Assembly (NCBI GenBank): GCA_947498785.1
Contig: CANMLS010000033.1
Location: 1-64,000 of the forward strand
From: an uncultured Aquimarina sp.
GTDB taxonomy: Bacteria; Bacteroidota; Bacteroidia; Flavobacteriales; Flavobacteriaceae
Length of the DNA: 64,000 bases
Direction: 5' to 3'
The notes under the pieces are model-generated. The model worked only from the letters and a program-made list of their open reading frames with translations. It searched no databases and was not told the DNA's origin. Shown here one piece after another: positions 16,471 through 24,500 of this stretch. A program made the translations under genes and the position numbers. The first letter of the stretch is position 1, and each line of letters starts with the position of its first letter.

Positions 16471-18468
16471 TTAATTAATTATAGGGATATTTATTTCCAC
16501 GCGGGTTCCTAATGCTTTATTTACTGTATCCTTTAAATCTACAATACTAACTAATTTTTCCCATCCTTTTTTACTAAGTAACCTTAAACGGTCTTCTGTA
16601 ATTTTCATTCCCATAGATTTTGATTTTAGGACAGATTTATCAAGTAACTGCGCTGCTTTTTCACGTCCCACACCATTATCTTCAATAATACAATACAACA
16701 TAGCATTTTTATCTTCCTTTATCAGGATTTTAACAACGCCGGCCTCATCTTTTTCTTTATGCATAATACCATGCAAAATAGCGTTTTCAACAAAAGGTTG
16801 TAAAATCATTGATGGTAAATAAGTATCATCAGCATCAATGGTTTCGTCTATAGCTATATGGTAATTAATTTTACCTTTAAAGCGTAATTTTTCCAATTGA
16901 ATATATGACTCTAAGAGCTCTGTTTCCTTTTTTAAAGAAACAGTAGGATGTTCAGCATTTTCGAGAATCAACCGAATTAATTTTGAAAACTTGGCTAGAT
17001 ATTTTGAAGCGTTCTCATTATTGTTTTCTAAAATCATTAGGTTAATTGAGTTCATGCAATTAAATAAAAAATGGGGATTGATCTGTGCACGTAAGGCTTT
17101 CATTTCAAGCTCGCTTACCTTTTGTTTAAAGTGTACTTCATTTATTTTTTTGTCTTTTTCTGATAAAAGCCGTTGATTCTTTAATTTTTGCCTGTTATTA
17201 TAGATGATAGACGTCCCCAAGAGAAATATCAATATGAAACCACCAATAAATGCTTTTTTTATGGTAGACTCCTTTTGTATTTCTTTTTCCTGCAATTGTT
17301 TTTCTTTAGCTAAAAGAGCTATTTGTTGGTCTTTTTTTTGGGTTTCGTATTTGATTTTAATCCCATTGATCAAACGTTGTGTTTCTTTGTTTAGCAAACT
17401 GTCATTTAAATCACTGAAGTTTTTTTGATGCTCAAAAGCTTTTAAATAATTCTGTTCCTTGAAATGTACTTGAGCTGAATTTTTATAAATATCTTTCAAT
17501 TGGAATTTAGCATTAATACTCCGGGCGACTTTCTCTGCTTCTACAAGATAGTTTTTAGCAGTAGCATGGTCATTCTTTTTCAAATAAATTATTCCCATCT
17601 GTTTCAGACTATAGATATTATCTATTTTGTAGGGTAACCCTTCTCTAATACGCAAAGCTCTCATTCCATAACTCAGAGCTTTGTCATAGGCTTTCTTCTT
17701 AATGTACAGATTTCCGAGATTTTCTAGATCAAAAGCAACAAATCTCTCATTGCCACTTTCCTCATCAATTTTCAGTGCTTTTAAATAATATTTTTCTGCC
17801 GTTTCCAACTCTCCCTTTTCTCCATAAAGGTTTCCAAGATTCATTAAAACATCTGTGTTCAAGCTATCAGTCAAAAGTACTCTCTCAAACATTCTTTGTG
17901 ATTCATCATATTGTTTTGCCTTTTTTAAAACAATTGCAATATTATTAAGAGCCTCATTAATACTTGATTGATCTTTTTTCTGTTCATGAATTTTTAACGC
18001 ACGATAGAGTAACTCAACGGCTTTTTCGTAATTGCCAATATTTTGGTATACCGAGCCCATTTGAAACAACCCGTGCGAAACTTTGATCGAATCTCCAACA
18101 GTAGAATAATGTCCTACAAAAGTTTGAAGGTGATCTAGAGCATCTGAATATTGCCCAGTATATCTAGCAATAGTACCATAGTAAAACTGAGAATAAGCAA
18201 TACCACTGCTATCATTTAATTTTTCGGAATAAATCCTGAGGCTATCAGCATAACTTTTGGCCTGCTCCAATTGAGAAGAATTGATATACTGCCAACTGAT
18301 TTTTCCATAAAGTTCCATTTTAATTGTGTCTACTTTAGTTTCTAGTATCAACTTGCTAATACTATCAACCTTCCTTTGTAATTGGGCAAAAGAAAAAGTG
18401 CTGGATAAAAGGCATACTCCAAAAAGTAAAAACATAGAGTTGATATTACGGTATTTTTTAATTTTCAT
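16471..18468 (-). CDS. TPR-domain sensor histidine kinase (LytS/His_kinase type)
   Basis: A 665-residue membrane sensor. The ATG at 18468 is preferred to a GTG at 18492 because it places the signal peptide (SMFLLFGVCLLSSTFSFAQ) at a normal distance. About six exported TPR units (residues 30-330) form the sensing region. One transmembrane helix (IGGFILIFLLGTSIIY) and a short coiled coil follow, then the His_kinase domain with phospho-acceptor His in QINPHFLFN and an ATPase with FVENAILHG and EDNGVG. It probably phosphorylates the adjacent LytTR regulator. A -7-like box TACATTTG (18506-18513, minus) and a direct-repeat site lie upstream, suggesting autoregulation. Confidence 0.92.
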   Translation of the reverse strand: MKIKKYRNINSMFLLFGVCLLSSTFSFAQLQRKVDSISKLILETKVDTIKMELYGKISWQYINSSQLEQAKSYADSLRIYSEKLNDSSGIAYSQFYYGTIARYTGQYSDALDHLQTFVGHYSTVGDSIKVSHGLFQMGSVYQNIGNYEKAVELLYRALKIHEQKKDQSSINEALNNIAIVLKKAKQYDESQRMFERVLLTDSLNTDVLMNLGNLYGEKGELETAEKYYLKALKIDEESGNERFVAFDLENLGNLYIKKKAYDKALSYGMRALRIREGLPYKIDNIYSLKQMGIIYLKKNDHATAKNYLVEAEKVARSINAKFQLKDIYKNSAQVHFKEQNYLKAFEHQKNFSDLNDSLLNKETQRLINGIKIKYETQKKDQQIALLAKEKQLQEKEIQKESTIKKAFIGGFILIFLLGTSIIYNNRQKLKNQRLLSEKDKKINEVHFKQKVSELEMKALRAQINPHFLFNCMNSINLMILENNNENASKYLAKFSKLIRLILENAEHPTVSLKKETELLESYIQLEKLRFKGKINYHIAIDETIDADDTYLPSMILQPFVENAILHGIMHKEKDEAGVVKILIKEDKNAMLYCIIEDNGVGREKAAQLLDKSVLKSKSMGMKITEDRLRLLSKKGWEKLVSIVDLKDTVNKALGTRVEINIPIIN

Positions 18469-18505
18469 AGTCAAACTTATTATAATAAACACATTTATTC
18501 AATAC

Positions 18506-18513
18506 CAAATGTA
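18506..18513 (-). promoter_or_regulatory. Putative -7 promoter box of the kinase-regulator operon
   Basis: The minus strand reads TACATTTG, fitting the Bacteroidota consensus TAnnTTTG, 38 bp upstream of the kinase start. A clear -33 TTTG at ideal spacing is not seen, as expected if transcription needs an activator. Confidence 0.4.
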
Positions 18514-18609
18514 AACAAATAAGGGCAAATAAATGAGAAGTATTACGCTGTAAATTAACATATTAGAGGTGTTTTGAAGAACAGTAAAAACACTTGTTTT
18601 AAAAACAGA

Positions 18610-18644
18610 CCATTTATAAATTAAAACAAGCCATTTATAAATTT
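18610..18644 (-). promoter_or_regulatory. LytTR-like direct-repeat operator upstream of the kinase
   Basis: On the minus strand TAATTTATAAATGG (18610-18623) and AAATTTATAAATGG (18631-18644) are direct copies differing at one position and starting 21 bp apart. They lie 142-176 bp upstream of the kinase start. The same motif appears before two LRR transcription units, and here it points along the direction of transcription. It suggests the two-component system controls its own expression. Confidence 0.65.
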
Positions 18645-18750
18645 TAACTTTTGAAATATTTCATGAAAAATCTCTATGAAAAGTGTGTTTACTAAATTAA
18701 GGTAGAGAAGCAAGAGGGTAACGGGTGGTAAACAATTATCTAAAATTAAA

Positions 18751-19230
18751 TCAACTTATTTTCATCTTCAGAAGCGCCATATCCTCGCTAACCTTTTTCT
18801 CAACTACTCGTGCGTAAATTTGAGTTGTAGCTAGTTTAGTGTGACCTAACAATTTTGAAACCGTTTCGATAGGAACACCGTTGCTCAAAGTAACGGTAGT
18901 TGCAAATGTATGTCTGGCCATATGAAAGGTAAGGTTCTTTTTAATATGGACAGGTCTGCAATTTCCTTTAAATAGCTGTTCAGTTTTTGGTTATAAAGCT
19001 TTGGAAGAAGGTTTGTGTTACTTTGGGTTATGAAGTGGTTTTTATATTTATCGACTAAGGCTTGCGCTTGATGCAATAACGGAATTTTAAATGGGATGCC
19101 TATTTTAACTCTATCGGCCATTATCCAAGGATTACCGTCTATTCCAATTACAATATTGTCGCTAGTCAACTCTACAATATCACTATATGAGATACCGGTA
19201 TAACAACTAAAAACGAATAAATTGGGCTTG
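18751..19230 (-). pseudogene. Tyrosine recombinase (integrase) remnant, 5'-truncated and frameshifted
   Basis: The reading begins without a start codon at the right direct repeat (KPNLFVFSCYTGISYSDI), continues through NPWIMADRVKIGIPFKIPLL, then shifts frame at about 18936-18958. The second frame continues with HMARHTFATTVTLSNG, KLLGHTKLATTQIYARV and a normal end at 18751. The HxxR, LLGH and Tyr of the C-terminal catalytic box are intact, but the N-terminal DNA-binding domains and the first catalytic Arg region are absent. This is the C-terminal half of a Bacteroidota phage-type integrase of about 400 residues and cannot be functional. Its position beside the att-like repeat identifies it as the likely former integrase of this site. 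Confidence 0.88.
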
Positions 19231-19233
19231 ATC

Positions 19234-19427
19234 CTTGATCCACTTTCATCTCAGGCTTAAGTTAATTAAAAAAGCCTCTCCAAGTTTATATGGAAAAGCT
19301 TCTCATCGGTTTACTACGAAACCACTCACGCAAAAGCGTGAGACAACACAACATTTTTAATTGCCAAAAAAAGCTTCAATAAAAATTGAAGCTTTTGCAA
19401 TTTTGCGGTCTGGACGGGACTCGAACC
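19234..19427. repeat. Right copy of the island-flanking direct repeat (attR-like)
   Basis: Nearly identical to 222-413. It includes the tRNA-Asp terminator hairpin and the 3' end of the intact tRNA. A short tandem CTTGATC duplication at its left edge and the abrupt start of the integrase remnant at 19230 mark a recombination junction. The 194-bp length is unusual for a simple att core. Confidence 0.8.
19367..19396 (-). terminator. Terminator of tRNA-Asp
   Basis: The perfect 8-bp stem GCTTCAAT/ATTGAAGC has a 4-nt loop and is flanked by A and T runs, so it can terminate in both directions. It lies 10 bp after the tRNA 3' end. A near-identical copy is at 352-384 in the left repeat. Confidence 0.8.
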
Positions 19428-19479
19428 CGCGACCCCCTGCGTGACAGGCAGGTATTCTAACCAACTGAACTACCAGACC
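19406..19479 (-). tRNA. tRNA-Asp (GTC)
   Basis: A 74-nt tRNA. The acceptor stem GGTCTGG pairs with CCAGACC; the D-arm is GTTCAGTTGGTTAGAAT; the anticodon stem CCTGC/GCAGG encloses loop CTGTCAC with anticodon GTC; the T-arm is GCGGGTTCGAGTCCCGT. CCA is not encoded. The last 22 bp are duplicated at the left island border, so this gene is the apparent integration site and its 3' end may come from the island. A strong promoter and a terminator flank it. Confidence 0.96.
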
Positions 19480-19497
19480 AAAGCCTTATTGCGGATG

Positions 19498-19528
19498 CAA
19501 ATATACACCTCATTTTAATACTCGCAAA
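19498..19528 (-). promoter_or_regulatory. Promoter of tRNA-Asp
   Basis: On the minus strand TTTG (19525-19528) and TATATTTG (19498-19505) are separated by 19 bp, an excellent match to the Bacteroidota -33/-7 promoter. The -7 box lies 18 bp upstream of the mature tRNA 5' end. Confidence 0.75.
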
Positions 19529-19565
19529 TGTTTTTTTTGTTTTTTTTCATTTATATTTTTTTTGT

Positions 19566-20495
19566 TTAGACAAATTTCTGTCTTTCAATAAAATAGGTAG
19601 TTAGTATTTTGTCAAATTCTTTAGTGGTATCTGCTTCAACATATTTTATACCATATTGAGCACATTTCATTTTCAAATCATAAAAATAAGAAGACACCTC
19701 CTTTTGATAATTATCTTTTATATTATCTGCATATAGATTGATAAAATCACCTGTTTCTACATCTACAAATCGGGTTGGTCGATTACTGAAATCGAAATTC
19801 AATTCTTTTTCACTGTCGTAAGTATGAAAAAGAATAACTTCATGCTTATTATATTTTAAGTGTCTGAGCGCTTCAAATAATTTTTCGGGATTGGATGAAG
19901 CTTGTAACATATCGGTAAATAAAAATATTAGTGACCTTCTATGTATTTTCTCAGCTATTAAATGCAAAAATTTAAAAGTATCAGTGTTTTTACCACTTGA
20001 TGTATGCAGTATGGTTTTATTGAGAGTGTTAAGAAGCATCTGATGATGTCTTTCACTACCTTTTTCTGGAGCATAATAATCATATTCATCGCTATAGATA
20101 CTAAGACCTATGGCATCACGTTGTTTTTTAAGAATATTCATCAAACAAGCTGTAGCAAGAACTGAAAAACTGATCTTATTCAAAGACTCTAAATGATGTT
20201 CTTTTACAGTAGGATAATGCATTGAGGAAGAGTTATCGATAATGATATGGCACCTCAGGTTTGTTTCTTCTTCGTATCGTTTGGTAAACAACTTATCTGT
20301 TTTGGCGAAAAGTTTCCAATCAATATGTTTAGTGCTTTCGCCATTATTATACACTTTATGTTCTGCAAATTCTGCAGAAAACCCATGAAAAGGACTTTTG
20401 TGCATACCAGAAATAAAGCCTTCTACCACCTGTTTTGCAAGTAGCTCTAGATTAGTGAATCCACCAGTTTTATTGATCTCTTTTTGTATATCCAT
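19566..20495 (-). CDS. DUF58 domain-containing protein
   Basis: A 309-residue cytoplasmic protein of the DUF58/VWA-like family usually found with MoxR AAA+ ATPases. The family hallmark is present (STKHIDWKLFAKTDKLFTK with YEEETN), followed by a von Willebrand A-like fold with a MIDAS-like IIDNSSSMHYP and LFTDML. The biochemical role is unclear; MoxR-DUF58 systems are thought to assist assembly or metal-dependent folding. No moxR gene is in the window on its left, where the island border lies. It is transcribed towards the tRNA. Confidence 0.88.
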   Translation of the reverse strand: MDIQKEINKTGGFTNLELLAKQVVEGFISGMHKSPFHGFSAEFAEHKVYNNGESTKHIDWKLFAKTDKLFTKRYEEETNLRCHIIIDNSSSMHYPTVKEHHLESLNKISFSVLATACLMNILKKQRDAIGLSIYSDEYDYYAPEKGSERHHQMLLNTLNKTILHTSSGKNTDTFKFLHLIAEKIHRRSLIFLFTDMLQASSNPEKLFEALRHLKYNKHEVILFHTYDSEKELNFDFSNRPTRFVDVETGDFINLYADNIKDNYQKEVSSYFYDLKMKCAQYGIKYVEADTTKEFDKILTTYFIERQKFV

Positions 20496-20571
20496 GATGT
20501 TAATCTGAAAGATAAGGGTCTATATGAATTGATTGATGTTAACAATATACGTAATACAGAATAGTAATCAT

Positions 20572-20607
20572 AAAAAAAGGCTTGACCATTGATCAAACCT
20601 TTTTTTA
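20572..20607 (-). terminator. Terminator downstream of thioredoxin
   Basis: An A-rich/T-rich hairpin with stem AAAAGGCTTGA / TCAAACCTTTT (one mismatch) around a short loop, 17 bp after the trxA stop, with T runs on the minus strand. Confidence 0.7.
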
Positions 20608-20623
20608 TTTGAATTGAATTTTC

Positions 20624-20941
20624 TTACAAAAGTGAATCCAATGCTTCTGCGTATACATTTTTAGGAGAAACTCCTACCTGACGACCTACTACTTCTCCAT
20701 TTTGAAACACTAAAACGGTTGGGATATTTCTTACTCCATATTTAGCAGCGAATTCTTGATTAGCATCAACATCTACTTTTCCTACAATAGCTTTGCCATC
20801 GTATTCGTCGCTAATTTGTTCAATGATTGGGCCTACCATTCTACAAGGACCACACCAAGCAGCCCAAAAATCAACTAATACAGGTTTATCACTTTTAAGT
20901 ACTACTTTGTCAAAAGTAGCATCGGTTATTTCTAGTGCCAT
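20624..20941 (-). CDS. trxA: Thioredoxin
   Basis: A 105-residue cytoplasmic thioredoxin. The redox motif WCGPC is at residues 29-33 within VLVDFWAAWCGPCRM, and the cis-Pro is in RNIPTVLVF. There is no signal peptide, and the length is standard for TrxA. It reduces protein disulphides with electrons from thioredoxin reductase. It is a single-gene unit between its own terminator and a TAATTTTG box upstream (20984-20991, minus). Confidence 0.96.
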   Translation of the reverse strand: MALEITDATFDKVVLKSDKPVLVDFWAAWCGPCRMVGPIIEQISDEYDGKAIVGKVDVDANQEFAAKYGVRNIPTVLVFQNGEVVGRQVGVSPKNVYAEALDSLL

Positions 20942-20983
20942 AGTTTTATTATTTAAAAAATTCTTATTTATTTTTAATATTCA

Positions 20984-20991
20984 CAAAATTA
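20984..20991 (-). promoter_or_regulatory. -7 promoter box of trxA
   Basis: The minus strand reads TAATTTTG (consensus TAnnTTTG), 43 bp upstream of the trxA start. A TTTG element follows at 21006-21009, somewhat closer than ideal. Confidence 0.5.
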
Positions 20992-21010
20992 GTCAATTAT
21001 TCTACCAAAG

Positions 21011-21522
21011 CTTACACTCATAATATTTGTTTTGACTATTGAGTCATTAAATTTTCTGATACCAAAGGTAAAATAAAATTAAAGATTTAAAATATAATTT
21101 AGTTTATGCACTATGAAAAGTAAGAAAAGAGGAGGTATTCTAACTAATAAAAGAATTTTTTTTAAATAAGATTAACTTATATTTATGAGTATTTATAAAG
21201 GGTTGGGAGAGAAATCTAACCGTCTTAATTGTAATTTTTTTAGAAACATTTTGCAATTTTGAGGATTCATATAAGTTCTTCTACCTCTATGATAAACAAC
21301 AACCGAGATCATATCTGTTTAGTAGAATGTCATACAGAAAAGAACTTTATGTTATTGATATTAAGTTGTTCAAAGGCGATGTTTTTAAATATAATTGGTT
21401 TTACTATAATTTCAAAAAAACAGAAGAGATTCAAGAGATATTGCAAGAACAGTCTTAATGGGAATGAAGCTTTTACTTTTTTTAAAGCTGAAAAACTGAG
21501 AAATGAATAACTAGTTTTTCTA
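21011..21522. other. Intergenic region between trxA and dnaE
   Basis: About 510 bp with no confident gene. The only peptide-like frame is the small one listed at 21327-21458. A longer overlapping frame at 21259-21510 has less protein-like composition. No structured RNA is recognised. Confidence 0.4.
21327..21458 (+). CDS. Possible small protein (43 residues)
   Basis: A short frame beginning MSYRKELYVIDIKLFKG and ending EEIQEILQEQS. The charged, aromatic composition looks like real protein, more so than the alternative frame across the same DNA. It could be a small ORF or the decayed end of a larger gene. No family is recognised and no clear ribosome-binding site is visible. Confidence 0.25.
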   Translation: MSYRKELYVIDIKLFKGDVFKYNWFYYNFKKTEEIQEILQEQS

Positions 21523-24500
21523 TCAATTCAATTTATAATACACCGCATCATTTTCTAAAGCAGCAAGCAATTCTGGTGAGATATTTACTTTTTGTTTTCT
21601 GCTAGGCATATGTAATTTTAATTTTTCTGCCATTTCGAATATTACAAAATTTAAAGTATGATTACCAGAGTGATCAGTTAATAAATTCTTTAAACCATCA
21701 ATTCTGTCATCAGAAAGATCATTAATGTCAAGTTGGATCGTTAATTTCCTTGCATAGGTTTCCATTACATCATGTAATAACTGAAAACTGTTAAATTGTA
21801 TTCTGGGATCTCCTTTTTTACCAGTATCACGATTAACCCAGCCTTCTTTTATAAATGCTTTTGCATATACAAATGTACTTTTTACGAGAAAAGGTCTATG
21901 TTTAAGATAATCCTCGCCAAAAATTCTAAATTCATGTGCGGTATTATAATCTTCTATAGAAAAAGTAGCCCAGCCTTTACCGTTTTTTGAAGTGCGGTGT
22001 TCTACATTTGTAATTACGCCACCAAAAGAAATTTCTTTATTGACGTTACTTTCCAAATCTGCAAAGTGAAGAAGAGTTCCGTTACAAAAATATTTCATTT
22101 CGTATTTAAAATCATCAAGCGGATGTCCAGAAAGGTATATTCCTACCACTTCTTTTTCCCGAGCCAGTTTTTCCATTGTACCCCATTCTTCACAAGGAGG
22201 AACTATAGGTTCTGGGATTTGCACATCACTGGCTTCTCCAAATAAACTTACTTGTGATGAATTCTCACTTTCTTGATATTTGGATCCATAGCGCATCGCT
22301 TTTTCTAGAAATGTGACTCCATCACCTTCTTCGTGAAAATATTGTCCTCTATGGGTGTCAGTAAAAGAATCGAATCCTCCTGCAAGAGCTAAACTTTCGA
22401 ATGCTTTTTTATTTGCTGCACGAAGATCAATGCGCTTGGCAAGATCAAAAATAGATTTATAAGGGCCTTCTTCTTTTCGATTTTCAACAATTGTTGCCAC
22501 CGCTCCTGTGCCTACTCCTTTTATAGCTCCCATTCCAAAACGAACCGCACCATCTTTGTTAACAGAAAATTTACGATAGGATTCGTTTACATCAGGACCC
22601 AAAACATCTAGCTTCATACGTTTACATTCTTCCATGAAGAATGTAACTTGTTTAATATCATTCATATTGTTAGACAGTACGGCAGCCATATATTCTGCGG
22701 GATAATGCGCTTTAAGGTATGCTGTTTGATATGCGATCCAGGCGTAACATGTAGAGTGAGATTTGTTAAAAGCATAGGCTGCAAAAGCTTCCCAGTCTTT
22801 CCATATTTTTTCTAATCTATCCTCGGCATGACCTTTGGCAGATGCTTGAGAGATAAACTTGGGTTTCATCTTATCCAGAACCGCTTTTTGTTTTTTACCC
22901 ATTGCTTTACGTAGTACATCAGCTTCACCTTTGGTAAAATCGGCAAGTTTTTGGGAAAGTAACATTACTTGCTCCTGGTATACTGTAATTCCGTAGGTTT
23001 CTTTCAGGTATTCTTCGCAAGCCTCAAGATCATAAATAATTTCTTCGGTACCGTGTTTTCTATTGATAAAACTGGGGATATATTCTAGAGGTCCAGGACG
23101 ATATAAGGCGTTCATTGCAATAAGATCTGCAAAAACGGTAGGCTTTAATTCCTTCATGTATTTTTGCATCCCAGGGGATTCATATTGGAACACTCCAACA
23201 GTTTCTCCTCGTTGGAACAATGCATATGTCTCTTCATCATCCAGAGGAAAGTTTTCAGGATCGAGTTCTACTCCATGTTTTGCTTTTACAATTTTAACGG
23301 TATCCTTGATTAGTGTCAATGTCTTTAATCCCAGGAAATCCATTTTTAGTAAGCCTGCATTTTCTACTACAGAGTTATCAAACTGAGTACAGTACATATC
23401 AGAATCCTTTGCCAAAGCAACGGGAACGAATTTGGTAATATCATCTGGTGTAATAATCACCCCACAGGCATGAATTCCTGTGTTTCTAACAGATCCTTCT
23501 AGTACACGTGCCTGATTTAGAGTTTCTGCTTCAAGATCACTACCTTCTGCAATATTTAGGAGCTCATTGACCTTTTCTAATTCATCACTTCTAAACTTTT
23601 TCTTTAGCACTGCTTCATCAACACCAAAAATCTTTCCTAGCTTAGACATATTAGGAATAAGTTTGGCAATTCGATCCGCATCGCCAAGAGGTAAGTCTAG
23701 TACTCGAGCAGTATCTCGTATAGAGGACTTTGCTGCCATTGTACCATAAGTAATGATTTGTGCTACCTGATTAGCACCATATTTTTCTATTACATAGTCC
23801 ATTACGCGACCACGACCTTCATCATCAAAATCGATATCGATATCTGGCATACTTACACGATCCGGATTAAGAAAACGCTCAAAAAGTAGGTCATACTTTA
23901 CAGGGTCTAGATTGGTGATCCATAAGCAGTAAGCTACAGCTGATCCTGCTGCAGATCCACGCCCAGGACCTACAGAAACATCCATGCCTCGTGCGGCTCT
24001 GATAAAATCCTCCACAATAAGGAAATATCCGGGATATCCCGTTTTTTCAATTACTTTTAATTCAAAATCCAGACGTTCATCAATTTCTGGAGTAATTTCA
24101 TCATATCTTTTTTTAGCACCTTCATATGTGATATGCCTCAGGTATTTGTTTTCTCCGCGTTTACCTCCATCAATCTGGTCTTCTTCAAACTGAAACTCTG
24201 CAGGAATATCAAAAGCAGGAAGAAGTACATCTCTGGCAAGCTCAAAAGGTTCGACTTTATCAATGATCTCCTGAATATTTATAATCGCTTCTGGTAAATC
24301 TTTGAATAACGCCTTCATCTCTTCTTGAGTTTTGAAGTAATATTCTTGATTTGGTAGACCATATCGATATCCTCTACCGCGACCGATAGGGGTAGCTTGT
24401 TTTTCACCATCTTTCACACATAATAAAATATCATGGGCATTAGCATCTTCTTTTTCACAATAATAAGTATTGTTAGATGCTACGGTCTTGATATTATGCT

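Larger units (their letters stand above)
414..19427. mobile_element. Probable genomic island integrated at tRNA-Asp
   Basis: The island is bounded by the direct repeat that contains the tRNA-Asp 3' end, with the intact tRNA at the right border and a tyrosine-recombinase remnant just inside it. Its cargo is an IS3-family element, ankyrin, TPR and unknown genes, a cluster of LRR lipoproteins, and a dedicated LytTR two-component system. Housekeeping genes begin immediately to the right. No conjugation, replication or phage genes are visible, so it is a decayed integrative element or one mobilised in trans. The boundaries rest on the repeat and are inferred. Confidence 0.7.
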
